Below the pieces are notes generated by a model. That model did not search any database and had not been told where the DNA came from. It saw nothing but the letters and a program-made list of their open reading frames with translations. Shown here one piece after another: positions 1 through 10,930 of a DNA stretch of 64,000 nt (position 1 is its first letter; each line of letters starts with the position of its first letter). The stretch is from the NCBI GenBank assembly GCA_019426215.1, contig CM033405.1:6611001-6675000 (forward strand), written 5' to 3'. The stretch comes from Buddleja alternifolia. Lineage: Eukaryota > Streptophyta > Magnoliopsida > Lamiales > Scrophulariaceae. The translations under genes were made by a program, and so were the position numbers.

Positions 1-566
1 GGATCCTAGATTAGAGTAGATTCTCCTTAGATGAATCACAAATGCACGACAAGTCGGGGGTAGAGGAGTTAAGTTGGATAATCATTTTGAAACACTTAAG
101 GAATTTCTCCCGAAAATATTAACTTAGATTCTTCTTAAGGTCATGAGTTGAGTTGTTGCTTCATATGCCTAATAATCAATGAATAAGGATGATAATTGGT
201 ATGACTATAAAGTCATGCTAATATGTACGTGAGGTGAAAAGCTACATACCTATAAACTTTACTATTATGCTAATTTGAGCTAAGCTCAAGCCAATTAAAG
301 TTAAAAGTGACCTTATAGCTATGTAGCTTTTCACCTCCAGTACATATTAGCCTGACTTTATAATCATACCAATTATCATCCTTATTCGTCAATTATTAGG
401 CATATGAAGCAACTACTCAACTCATGACCTTAAGAATAATCTAAGTTAATATTTCTGGGAGAAATTCCTTAAGTGTTTCAAAATGATTATCCACTTAACT
501 CCTCCACCCTCGACTTATTGTGCATTTGTGATTCATCTGAGGAAAATCTACTCTAATCTAGGGTCC
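1..566. repeat. Large imperfect inverted repeat (arms 1-255 and 313-566)
   Basis: The reverse complement of the first 255 bases matches 313-566 with scattered mismatches, around a loop of about 57 bases. The left arm begins at the window edge with GGATCC, pairing with GGGTCC at 561-566, so it may continue outside. A third copy of the right arm lies at 4941-5155. Two readings are possible: a foldback element, or the 3' untranslated part of the neighbouring Athila-like unit meeting an inverted copy of itself. The second is favoured because the right arm lies just downstream (minus strand) of both gag-protease units. Confidence 0.75.
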
Positions 567-794
567 CATGAGCAATCCATGCTTACTATACTCAAACAAC
601 TAAACCATCAAGCAGAAATAGACACATGCCAAAAGTGCATGTTCAAAGAAAACACCAAAACAAAAAGGAAACCTAATAAATCTAAGCAAAACAAAAAAAA
701 AACTAGAAAACAAAAGAAAAACTTACAAACTTGGGTTGCCTCCTAAGAAGCGTTCTTTTATAGTCAATGGCTTGACTGTTCTGCTCTTTGAGGT

Positions 795-1523
795 TTAAAT
801 GGGTGGCCCATTTAGTACGACAATATCATTGTCATTTCTCTCTCTATCCTCTGGTTGCACACCCGTCTTTATTGCCAAATTGAAACTTGAAGCCTTTCTT
901 CCATGTATTACCCGAGTGGCGTCGTCTGGACCAAGTAGATTTATAGTGTAAAGCCTTCTCCACTTATATTGAGGTTTTTCATGTTTATCAATTTCACGAA
1001 TACCTTGACATGGTTTACTGTCTTTCATACATGTATTTTCTCTTCTCACCTTGTCCACTTTTTTATTGGGAATGTCCTCATCCAACTCGCGAGCACCTTT
1101 AGCCTTGCCATTCTGACACTTCTCATCAATCAAAGGGTTAAGAGCATCGACATTTAAACAAGTATGATTATCCATAGATTGCTTCTTATTATCACAAACA
1201 TCGAATATAACTTTTTCCTATCCTACCTTCAATGTCAACTTACCCTTGCCAATGTTGAGCTTGGCCTTACCAGTGGCTAGGAAAGGTCTTCCTAGGATCA
1301 GCGGAACATCAGTATCTCCATCCATCTCGAAAACCACGAAGTCCAACGGGAAGTAAAACTTGTCGACTTGCACGATTACATCCTCTATGATTCCATTAGG
1401 GTGTTTTATCGATCGATCTGCAAGTTGAAGGCTCATCGAAGTTGGTTTCAGATTTCCCAAACCCAATTTTCGAAACAACGAGTATAGAATAAGGTTTATG
1501 CTGGCCCCTGAATCACATAACAC
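795..1523 (-). pseudogene. Athila-type aspartic protease and linker, unit A
   Basis: Translation of 1523-1218 gives a retroviral-type aspartic protease core. The catalytic triad reads DSG (CDSGASINLI), followed by a hydrophobic ILGRPF segment near residue 80, as in Athila and Tat proteases. A TAG at about 1222 separates it from an in-frame tail (1175-795) rich in charged residues and ending in LNGPPI. That tail is highly conserved with unit B (5679-5933). I cannot assign the tail to a known domain; no reverse transcriptase, RNase H or integrase motif follows. The family protease cleaves the Gag-Pol polyprotein; here it is broken and probably inactive. Confidence 0.7.
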
Positions 1524-1748
1524 CCGGTAGAATTTTAGTTGCCCAATGGTTCACAGGATTGTGAGGCTTCCCGGATCCTTGAGTTTCTTTGGCAACTTGT
1601 TTAACACAACTACTGAGCATGCTTCAGTCAAGCACACTGTTCCATTCCCTTTCCCCTTTTGCTTATTTGAGATAATATCCTTGAAGAACTTGATGTAATT
1701 GGGCATCTGCAAAATTGCATCAATAAAAGGAATGTTAATGCGAACTTC

Positions 1749-3390
1749 TCAAAGAATTTCTAAGATCCTAAGAAAGCTCTTATCCATTTCTTTTTTATTC
1801 TTTTTATGTGCGAGGGGAAAGGGGAGGCGTATTTCAACTGGTTTAGAAAAAGAAGGAGATAAAGTTTTAGAAGAGTTTCGTTCTGCCTCTGACGTCCGGA
1901 CTGTGGATTTTCCCACGTCCGTACATTGACTAGTCAACGTCCGGACTGGGTTCTGGCGACGTCCGGACTGTAAAGGAAGGCAGTGTGTGTAAATCCTTGA
2001 GATTTTCCAATGTTCGGATGTTGCTCTCTTCATGTTCGGACATTGGCTGCTAGGGATGTGCATTTGTCACTTCTTTGCCACTACGGAGGGTAACGGCATG
2101 GCACTGTTCCTTCGGATTCTTCTCTATATCGCTCGGCAGTGTCCCGGGTGCTCTTCCACCCACATCAGCCGATAATCATACAAATTGGTGCTGCATCTCT
2201 TTCATTCCCGTCATAATACCATGTAACATCAATCGAAGCTCCGCGAATGATTCGTCCGATTTTTGCATGTGAGCCTCTAATCTTTCTTCGACAGTGGGAG
2301 GTCTTGGAACTTGACCTTGTGGCTTAAAATTTCCAGGCCTTTGAGATTGATTGTTGTTAAGCGGGGGCCTCGGTGCTTGGTAGATGCCTTGTTGTGCATT
2401 TTGTGTCGGATTTGGCCTTTTCGAAAAATTCTCGGGTATGTGAAAGCTCAATCGAGGCTTGTTTGAATTTTCGACATAGTTTACATTAGCAATGGCTGGC
2501 TCTACCTCTAGTTCAACATCTTGTTCTACCTCTAGAGCAACAGCAACCCTTCGGGATTGTGGAGAAAACTCATCGTCATCTTCAGGGTACAGTTCATCCT
2601 TCCGTGCCATCTGCTCTAGTTTAGCCCACACTGTTCTGCTATCGAGACCCAAAAGATCACCACCGGCTCCTGCATTTAGTCTGTGACGAATCCGAGATCG
2701 GACTCCATTAAAGAAGTGTAGCACTCGCTCGTCTCTTGAATAGTTGTCATCGGGGCACATTCGATGCAGACTCTTGTATCTTGCCCATGCTGATGCTAAC
2801 GATTTATCCCATTTTTGCTTAAAACCCTTGACCTCGCTTCTTAACTCATTAATCCTTGATGGAGGGAAGAACTTGTTGAGAAACTCCTCGACTAACTCTT
2901 CCCACGTTTCAATGGATTGTGGGGGCAACGACTTGTACCACAAAGTCCCTTTATCCTTAAGGGAAAAATGGAATAATCGGAGGCGGATGGCATTAAAATC
3001 TCTTGGGTGGAATTGCATGGTAGATAGCACATTCTCAACGTGCTCCAGATGGTCATGAGGTGACTCTTTCGGATCACGATAAAATTGTTCAACCTGAACC
3101 ATGCTGAACATGTGAGGTGGAATGTGGAAGTTCGGCGTGGCAAAATTGGGGAACACAACAGGCCCCGGCGTTGTGTGTACACGAGGGGGTTGGTTACCAC
3201 GAACTGATGCAGGTGGTGCCGGAGGTGCTGGTTGCATAGCTTGAAACAAGTTTTGAAATCATTCCCTGTTCTCTGGGAGATTGATGTCAGGAAGATTTCC
3301 AGCCATAGCTCGATTCCTGAAGTTTGCTTGAAATGTTCGTTCGATCTCGGGGTTAAATTCTTCCAAAGCCTGTCCGGAGGCTTGGGTTAT
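1749..3390 (-). pseudogene. Athila-type gag, unit A
   Basis: The long frame 3249-2176 (357 codons) carries the retrotransposon Gag fold. Visible motifs are the FYRDPKESPHDHLEHVENV region, W-EL-EEFL-KFFPPSRI near residue 120, and a Pro/Asn/Gln-rich C-terminus. Comparison with unit B shows the frame once began further upstream, at 3388-3390, where the start is now ATA. A second lesion changed TGG to TGA at about 3270. Upstream residues EIERTF match the start of the Athila gag at 12835. Downstream, a linker with TLRSGKEV leads to the GTCCGGAC module (1885-1985), where a 4-base insertion shifts the frame. Gag forms the particle of the element. This copy cannot make a complete protein. Confidence 0.8.
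1885..1990 (-). repeat. GTCCGGAC module inside the gag-protease linker (unit A)
   Basis: About 100 bp containing three copies of the 8-base palindrome GTCCGGAC plus a GTACGGAC variant, separated by TTGACTAGTCAA-like spacers. The same module, same order and orientation, occurs in the LTRs (4525-4610 and 9260-9345) and in the unit B linker (6615-6705). Confidence 0.75.
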
Positions 3391-3528
3391 TCACCACAAA
3401 GACACCATGTTTAAATAACGAAGCGAATCACAGGAATTCAGAGCTAGAAAATAAAATTAATAATAAAACGATAACAAGCAAGTAAACTAAAAATTGCAAT
3501 AAACTTATAAAACTAAAATAAAACAAGT

Positions 3529-3546
3529 TCCCGGGAATGGCGCCAA
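3529..3546 (-). other. Primer binding site of unit A
   Basis: On the minus strand, TGGCGCCATTCCCGGG starts a few bases after the LTR end. It resembles the tRNA-Asp type site TGGCGCCGTTGCCGGGG used by Athila and Tat elements, with changes. Confidence 0.65.
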
Positions 3547-3551
3547 AAACT

Positions 3552-4922
3552 TGACACGAGAAATCCTTACGTGTTTGCACAGCAAGTGGACTGGTCATGT
3601 CTAGTAATAAAGTGGATTTTTTAGTCCGGGATGTCGAACCCACAGAGACTCGTATTTTAACTTAACAAGTTAAAAACAATTAAAATTAAATCAAAAGAGG
3701 ATGATTAATGGACAATGAAAAACAGAAAATGATACTTGACAAATTGATTAAGATTCTTATGTGAGAAAGCAACTAAGGCACATGCTTTAACCGTTATTAC
3801 TCGTTAATATATATGAGTGATTATTCGAATTATTAGACTACTATTGCTTTGGTGGAAAAAACCTTAATTAATTACTACCCGATCTCTCGGTCGTAATAAT
3901 CCTATGATTACGTGACGGTTCTCTAAATAATTCTATCCGAGAATCAAATCATTAACCATGCATTCACGTTTTAGAATTTCCCCGGATTAATCCAGCTAAC
4001 AGCACCCGAAAATCTATACCTATTTCTAGGAGCAATTCCTCATGTTTTTCGGATGATGTGTTAATTCCTTTGAACCCTAATCTATATTCTCTCGAATCAT
4101 AAACTAGGCTAATTAGCAATCAGGCATACGATTGGAATAAAAACATAAAATTAACACACAAAGCAATACTAGAATTAAGACGAATAATCAATTCATATAT
4201 ATAAACTCATAAAATTGGCATTCACATGGCCTCAGTTAAAGTAAATTAATTCATACTCATAATTGGAAAAACAACTAAAATCGTAGAATTATTCATAGAC
4301 AAATAATCTAGAAAATAAAATTCTCCCTATTACGAAGTGATGAATTCGTGTAGAATCGTCGTTCTCTTCGTCTTGCTCGTTTCTTGGCTCCAAACTCTCT
4401 TCCAAAGCTGAAAATTTCAAACCCTAATGATGTTGGAAGAGGATGTATTTATAGAAGATGATCTCCAGGTCTCCTAGTTGAATTAGGAATAAAAACTTTC
4501 CAAAACTCGTCCAGCGGCCTCTCACGTCCGGACTACATTTTTCCCACGTACTTACGTTGACCAGTCAACGTCCGGTCTGCATTTTGGCCATGTCCGAACT
4601 GTGAAGGCAGTACCACTTTCATTCTGCGCAGCGATTATCTTTTGTTCATAACGTTTTGTAAAAATCTCTGATTAGGGTGATTCAAGTTGGAACATAAAGC
4701 TAAGAGATAGATCTAAAACTTTGTAGAAGAAACATTTGTCAAATTTAGCATTTAAGTATTCTGAAATTCTGCATTTCTGTCCAGTTTTCCTCAATTGCAC
4801 TGATTTTCCACCTTTACTCAATAAGCACACAAATTACAAGCATATGTGGCATAAATCATGCCTAAACCAATGTAAATACAATGAATGTGAGGCTCTAGAA
4901 CACGTAAATCTCACATCAATCA
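3552..4922 (-). repeat. 5' LTR of unit A
   Basis: 1371 bp, bounded TGACAC...ATCA in plus orientation (TG/CA ends). It aligns over its length with the LTR at 8275-9661 (1387 bp). It carries the GTCCGGAC module near 4525-4610. It lies directly upstream (minus strand) of the primer binding site. No partner 3' LTR is present on the low-coordinate side. Confidence 0.8.
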
Positions 4923-5186
4923 ACACATATGAATGTGGGGCCTGACTTTATAGTCATACCAATTATCCTCCTTATTCATTAATTATTAGGCATATGAAGC
5001 AACTACTCAACTCATGACCTTAAGAAGAATCTAAGTTAATATTTCCGGGAGAAATTCCTTAAGTGTTTCAGAATGATTATCCAACTTAACTCCTCTACCC
5101 TCGACTTGTCGTGCATTTGTGATTCATCTAAGGAGAATCTACTCTAATCTAGGATCCCACGAGCAAAGTAGAGATATGTGATGTGA

Positions 5187-5307
5187 TGATTTTGTGCGTT
5201 TATTCCAATCGTATGCCTGATCACCATATGCTTGCTAATTAGCCTAGTTTATGATTCGAGAGAATATAGATTAGGGTTCAAAGAAATCATCACATCACAT
5301 CATCCCT
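5187..5307. repeat. Inverted fragment of the LTR, bounded by its own short inverted repeats
   Basis: 5199-5296 is almost identical to the reverse complement of about 8787-8884 in the unit B LTR. It includes a 12-base stretch absent from the unit A LTR. The piece is flanked by mirrored ATGTGATGTGATGAT words. Confidence 0.8.
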
Positions 5308-5457
5308 CGATGTTACATCCAAACTCAAATCGTGAAAAAGGTGAAAGAAGTACTTACAGCCAAGGATGCTGAAAAACAATCCTTCATCTCGTATGCGTTT
5401 CAAAACAAACTCATCTCTCCCATTATGATAAGCATCTCAAAACAATGGGAAACCGCT
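5308..5457. other. Unassigned 150-bp stretch
   Basis: This sequence is not found elsewhere in the window and has no retroelement motif. It has no convincing ORF longer than about 40 codons. It is less AT-rich than its surroundings and may be a captured fragment of another locus. Confidence 0.3.
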
Positions 5458-5678
5458 ACTATCCATTCTTAGTATACTCAAACAACTAAACCATCAAGCA
5501 GAAATAGACACATGCCAAAAGTGCATGTTCAAAGAAAACACCAAAACAGAAAGGAAACCTAAAAAACCTAAGCTAAACAAAAAAAACTGGAAAACAAAAG
5601 AAAAACTTACAAACGTGGGTTGCCTCCAAAGAAGCGCTCTTTTATAGTCAATAGCTTGACTGTTCTGCTCTTTGAGGT

Positions 5679-6439
5679 TTAAATGGGTGGCCCATTTAGT
5701 ACGACAATATCGTTGTCATTTCTCTCTCTATCCTCTGGTTGCACACCCGTCTTTATTGCCAAATTGAAACTTGAAGCCTTTCTTCCATGTATTACCCGAG
5801 TGGCGTCGTTTGGACCAAGTAGATTTATAGTGTAAAGCTTCCTCCACTTATATAGAGGTTTTTCATGTTTATCAATTTCACGAATACCTTGACATGGTTT
5901 ACTGTCTTTCATAAATGTATTTTCTCTTCTCACCTTGTCACCTTGTCCACTTTTTTATTGGGAATGTCCTCATCCAACTCGCGAGCACCTTTAGCCTTGC
6001 CATTCTGACACTTCTCATCAATCAAAAGGTTAAGAGTATCGACATTTAAACAAGTATGATTATCCATAGATTGCTTCTTATTATCACAAACATCGAATAT
6101 AACTTTTTCCTCTATGATTCCATTTGGGTGTTTGATCGATCGATCTGCAAGTTGAAGGCTCATCGAAGTAGGTTTCAGATTTCCCAAACCCAATTTCCGA
6201 AACAACGAGTATGGAAGAAGGTTTATGCTGGCTCCTAAGTAACATAACACTCGGTCGAATTTTAGTTGGCCAATGGTACACGGGATTGTGAGGCTCCCCG
6301 GATCCTTGAGTTTCTGTGGCAACTTATTCAACACAACTACTGAGCATGCTTCAGTCAAGCACACTGTTCGATTCCCTTCCCACTTTTGCTTATTTGAGAG
6401 AATATCCTTGAAGAACTTGATGTAATTGGGCATCTGCAA
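5679..6439 (-). pseudogene. Athila-type aspartic protease and linker, unit B
   Basis: The frame 6439-5930 begins MPNYIKFFKDILSNK, the conserved run that precedes Athila proteases. It continues through LPQKLKDPGS and the protease core. The catalytic DSG is replaced by YLG (CYLGASINLL). Relative to unit A, 165 bp (55 codons, 1220-1384 in A) are missing, including the ILGRPF segment. The deletion is in frame and has a CCT microhomology at its edges, so the ORF continues directly into the charged tail ending LNGPPI (5933-5679). Catalytically dead by inspection. Confidence 0.7.
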
Positions 6440-6605
6440 AAGTGCATCAATAAAAGGAATGTTAATGCGGACTTCTCGAAGAATTTCTAAAATCCTAAGA
6501 AAACTTTTTATCCATTTCCTTTTTATTCTTTTTATGTGCTAGGGGGAAGGGGAGACATATTTCAACTGGTTTAGAAGAAGAAAGAGATAAAATTTCAGAA
6601 GATTG

Positions 6606-8114
6606 TCATTCTGCCTCTGACGTCTGGACTATGAATTTCCCCACGTACGTACGTTGACCAGTCGACGTCTGGACTGGGTTATGGCTACGTCCGGACTGTG
6701 AAGGCAGTGTGTGCAAATCCTCGAGATTTTCCAATGTTCGGATGTTGCTCTCTTCATGTTCGGACGTTGGCTGCTGGGGATGTGCATTTGTCACTTCTTT
6801 GCCACTACGGAGGGTAACGGCATGGCACTGTTCCTTTGGATTCTTCTCTGTAATGCTCGGCAGTGTCACGGGTGTTCTTCCACCCGCATCAGTCGATAAT
6901 CATGCAAATTGGTGCTGCATCTCTTTCATTCCCGTCATAACACCCTGTAACATCAATCGAAGCTCCGCGAATGATTCGTCCGATTTTTGCATGTGAGCCG
7001 CCAATCTTTCTTCGACAGTCGGAGGTCTTGGAACTTGACCTTGTGGCTTAAAATTTCTTGACCTTTGAGTTTGATGTTTGTTAAACGGGGGCCTCGGTGC
7101 TTGGTAGATGCCTTGTTGTGCATTTAGTGTCGGATTAGGCCTTTTCGGAAAATTCTCGGGTATGTGAAAGCTCAATTGAGGCTTGTTTGAATTTTTGACA
7201 TAGTTCACATCACCAATGGCTGGCTCTAACTCTAGATCAACATCTTGTTCTACCTCGTGAGCAACAGCAACCCTTCAAAATTGTGGAGGAAACTCATCGT
7301 CATCTTCAGGGTACAGTTCATCCTCCCGTGCCATCTGCTCTAGTTTAGCCCACAATGTTCTGCTATCGAGACCCAAAAGATCACCACCGGCTCCTGCATT
7401 AAGTCTGTGACGAATTCGAGACCAAACTCCATTAAAGAAGTGTAGCACTCGCTCGTCTCTTGAATAGTTGTGATCGGGGCACTTTCGAAGTGGACTCTTG
7501 TATCTTGCCCATGCTGATGCTAACGATTCATCCTGTTTTTGCTTAAAACCCTTGATCTTGCTTCTTAACTCGTTAATCCTTGATGGAGGGAAGAACTTGT
7601 TGAGAAACTCCTCGACTAACTCTTCCCACGTTTCATTGGATTGTGGGGGCAACGACTTGTACCACAAAGTCCCTTTATCCTTAAGCGAAAAATGGAATAA
7701 TGGGAGGCGGATGGCATCAAGATCTCTTGGGTGAAATTGCATGGTAGATAACACATTCTCGAAGTGCTCCAGATCGTGATGAGGTGACTCTTTCGGATCA
7801 CCATAAAATTGTTCAGCCTGAACCATGCTGAACATGTGAGGTGGAATGTGGAAGTTCGGCGTGGAAAAATTAGTGAACACAACAGGCCCCGACGTAGTGT
7901 GTACACGAGGGGGTTGGTTACCGCGAACTGATGCAGGTGGTGCCGGAGGTGCTGGTTACATAGCTTGAAACAGGCTTTGAAACCATTCCCTGTTCTCTAG
8001 GAGATTGATGTTAGGAAGATTTCCAGCCATAGCTCGATTTCTGAAGTTTGCTCAAAATGTTCGTTCGATCTCGAGGTCAAATTCTTCCAAAGCCTGTCCG
8101 GAGGCTTGGGTCAT
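6606..8114 (-). pseudogene. Athila-type gag and linker, unit B
   Basis: The start ATG at 8112-8114 is kept (lost in unit A), followed by ALEEFNPEIERTF, matching the Athila gag N-terminus. The frame is then stopped by TAA where unit A has CAA (about 7958), and by TGA where unit A has CGA (about 7274), both C-to-T changes. The Gag core lies in 7880-7275 and the Pro/Asn/Gln-rich part in 7208-6900. A later frame (6869-6606) reads through TLRSGKEV into the GTCCGGAC module in the frame LPSQSGR. No zinc knuckle is visible in either unit's gag. Confidence 0.75.
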
Positions 8115-8250
8115 TCACCACAAAGACACCCTATTTAAATAACGAAGCAAATCATAGGAATTCAGAGCTAGAAAATAAAGTTAATAATAAAACGATAACA
8201 AGCAAGTAAACTAAAAATTGCAATAAACTTATAAACTAAAATAAAACAAG

Positions 8251-8268
8251 TCCCCGGCAACGACGCCA
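8251..8268 (-). other. Primer binding site of unit B
   Basis: Minus strand TGGCGTCGTTGCCGGGGA, one change from the tRNA-Asp type site of Athila and Tat elements, lying a few bases after the LTR end. Confidence 0.8.
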
Positions 8269-8274
8269 AAAACT

Positions 8275-9661
8275 TGACACAAGAAATCCTCACGTGTTTG
8301 CACAGCAAGTGGACTGGTCGTGTGTAGTAATAAAGTGGATTTTTAAGTCCGGATTGTCGATCCCACAGAGACTTGTATTTTAGATTGACTAAATTTAAAG
8401 CAATTGAAATTAAATTAAATTACTACGATTGTATTAAAAATAAATAAAATTCGGAAACAAGGCTAGAAAATGAGATTGAGTTTCTTATGAGATAAAATAA
8501 CTAAGGCACATGCTTCAACCGTATTTATTCGTTAATATATATGAATTATTCTTCGAATTATTAGACTAATATTGCTTTGGTGGAAAAAACCTTAATTAAT
8601 TACTACCCGATCTCTCGGCTGTAATAATCCTATGACTACGTGACAGTTTTCTAAATATTTCTATCTGAGACTCAAATCATTAGCCATGCATTCAGGTTTT
8701 AGAATTTTCCCGGATTAATCCGGCTAACTACACTCGAAAATCTATACCTATCTCTAGGAGCAATTCCTCATGTTTTTCGGATGCTGTGATGATTTCTTTG
8801 AACCCTAATCTATATTCTCTCGAATCATAAACTAGGCTAATTAGCAAGCATATGGTGATCAGGCATACGATTGGAATAAACGCACAAAATCAATACACAA
8901 AGCAATACTAGAATTAAGACGAACAATCAATTCATATATATAAACTCATAAAAGTGGCATTCACATGGTTTTAGTTGAAGTAAATTAGTTCATCATTGTA
9001 ATTGGAAAAACAATAAAAAAACATAGCATTATTCATAGGCAAATAATCTGGAAATAGAATTCTCCCTATTACGAATTGATGAATTCATGTAGAATCGTCG
9101 TTCTCTTCGTCTTGCTCCTTTCCTTACTCAAAAGTCTCTTCCTAAGCTGAAATTTTCGAACCCTAATGATGTTGGAAGAGGATGTATTTATAGAAGATGA
9201 TCTCCAGGTCTCCTAGTTGAATTAGGAATGAAAACTTTCCAAAACTCGTCCAGCCGCCTCTCACGTCCGGACTGCATTTTTCCCACATACGTACGTTGAC
9301 CAATCAACGTCCGGACTGCATTTTGGCCACGTCCGGACTGTGAAGGCAGTAGCACTTTCATTCTGTGCAGTAATTTTCTTTTCTTCATAAGGTTTTGTAC
9401 AGATCTCTGATTAAGGTGATTCAAGTTGGAACGTGAAGCTAAGAGATAGATATACAACTTTGTAGAAGAAACATTTGTCAAATTCAGCATTTAAGCATTC
9501 TGAAATTCTGCATTTCCGTCCAGTTTTTCTCAATCACACTGATTTTCCACTTTTACTCAATAAGCACACAAATTACAAGCATGTATGGCATAAATCATGC
9601 CTACACCAATGTAAATACAATGAATGTGAGGCTCTAGAATACGTAAATCTCACATCTATCA
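8275..9661 (-). repeat. 5' LTR of unit B
   Basis: 1387 bp, TG...CA bounded, homologous to 3552-4922. It contains the GTCCGGAC module at about 9260-9345. A 100-codon frame (9490-9188) inside it reads LPSQSGRGQN, nearly the same peptide as the gag linker, because the module is shared. Confidence 0.8.
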
Positions 9662-9959
9662 ATATTTTAACTATCTATCTTTTCTAGTGTTTTAGTTTCA
9701 TGTGAATATTTTGTTAGTTAGACATATGTTACTGTTTCAAGATGTTTGATTTAATTATGCACTTTTTGTCGAAAGTGAACGAGTATTTATATCATGTCAT
9801 AATAGATTTATATTATCATATTTTAGATTGTTTGAAAAATTGAATTCCAAAGTTTTTATTTTGTTAGTTGTTAGTACACTTTCATCATAGAAAACATGCA
9901 TCTAAATTTGTAAGTTATACAAAAAGTTATACTAATACAAGTAAATTCATTTTAAATAT
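9662..9959. other. AT-rich spacer
   Basis: Between the unit B LTR and the gag remnant I see nothing coding or repeated. Confidence 0.5.
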
Positions 9960-10727
9960 GTATTTCACCTTGTGTGGCGTGGTTATCAGGTTCGTTTCCC
10001 TCTCGTCGAGGATTGTTATGATGAGAATTGTCATTGCAACGCTGATTTTCGTTTCTATGATGATTGTCATTATGACTGTAATTGTCAGTTTGATGTTGGA
10101 CATAATCACGATTATTTTGCCTTTGTTGCTTGTTGTTTTGACCTTAATGGCCTTGGTATTGTGGTCGATCTTGCAACCTACTTCGTGAATGTCTTACCTC
10201 TTTCGTGCAGTTGGTCTCTGGGGCTCTTATTTCCTCCAGAGTGCGATCAAATAAAGTTTTCAAAAACCCTTGTTTAATCAATCTCTCAATTTCATTTTTG
10301 AGTTGATAGCATTCCTTAGTGTCTACCCTTTATCTTTGTGAAATTTACAATATTTGTGGGGATTTTTTCAGTTGCTTCGGTCATTGTAGCACATTCATAT
10401 GATGCACAACCATTAATGCTATACCTCTTGAGGCATTGAGGGGTGTGTACGGTTCATACTTTACAAATCGACGGGGTCATTCGTGGCCTCTAACGGACCT
10501 CAACCAGTCGTGTCCCTTCGATCTTATTTATCGTTCCCGGGATGAGTATTTTCTAAATCCTTTAATAGGTTCATCTGTTCTTCATTAATGTAGTGCTCTG
10601 CTTCCTCCATTAATCCTTCATGATCTCGAGGAGCACCTCAAGCTAATGCTGAAGAAAAGGGTCCCTTTTGAAGACTGGGTATCAAAAATGTCACGACTAG
10701 CTATTGAGTCACTTCTTGTACCTTTAA
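9960..10727 (-). pseudogene. Tat/Ogre-type gag remnant, C-terminal part
   Basis: Minus-strand translation with several stops shows three pieces in order. The first is a conserved gag middle (KGPFSSALA, then EAEHYINEEQ). The second is a degenerate zinc knuckle reading YCKFHKDKG...ECYQ-like, followed by LKNEIERLIKQGFL. The third is an Asn/Gln/Arg/His-rich tail (about 10130-9975). This order is typical of Tat-lineage Ty3 gags, which bind RNA and assemble particles. The N-terminal piece is at 21299-21480, displaced by the TRIM and Athila insertions. Confidence 0.65.
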
Positions 10728-10916
10728 TGTCACGACTCAGGGCCCATGGCCCTTGGACTAGAGAAGTTTCATCGAACCCACCACCCACTGGACATAACTA
10801 CGAGTTGGGCATTTAAACCACGACCCAAGATGAATACTTGTTGTTACACTTGAATCCTAGGGTTCTCTTTATAAACTATTTCAATTTCTTTCATTTTCCT
10901 AATGTGGGATATCACA
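10728..10916 (-). repeat. TRIM-like element, left LTR (3' LTR on the minus strand)
   Basis: 189 bp, TGTCACGACT...ATATCACA. It is homologous to 21116-21293, best from TTTAAACCA to CCAATGTGGGA-like words. On the minus strand it is preceded by a purine tract AGGAGGGGTGAT (10917-10930). Flanking bases TTTAA (10723-10727) pair with TTCAA at 21294-21298 as a target duplication with one mismatch. Confidence 0.7.
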
Positions 10917-10930
10917 ATCACCCCTCCTAG

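Larger units (their letters stand above)
351..4940 (-). repeat. Tandem unit A: truncated Athila-like retroelement
   Basis: The unit runs, on the minus strand, from a full 5' LTR (4922 to 3552) through PBS, gag, linker and protease to a 3' untranslated region shared with unit B. Both units start (plus coordinates) with the same word CCTGACTTTAT at 351 and 4941. Neither has a downstream LTR copy, and neither encodes reverse transcriptase or integrase. The protease-to-tail junction contains the TTGCCTCC(C/T)AAG...GC word (750), the mirror of the GGGAGGCAACCC word that follows pol in the intact Athila element at 18213. This suggests that pol was deleted in a common ancestor. Confidence 0.7.
4941..9661 (-). 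repeat. Tandem unit B: second copy of the truncated Athila-like element
   Basis: The order is the same as in unit A. It starts exactly where unit A ends, so the arrangement looks like a tandem duplication rather than two independent insertions. Compared with unit A it carries about 290 extra bases at 5166-5457 (inverted LTR fragment plus unassigned sequence) and a 165-bp in-frame loss in the protease. Confidence 0.65.

Noticed and set aside
1..6. BamHI site at the first base as sign of a cloning boundary
   Set aside because: The same GGATCC(T/C) word is part of the repeat family (compare 5151-5158), so it need not be artificial.
9868..10277. Plus-strand frames of about 100 codons
   Set aside because: The minus strand reads as a decayed Asn/Gln-rich gag tail and zinc knuckle; the plus frames are shadows.
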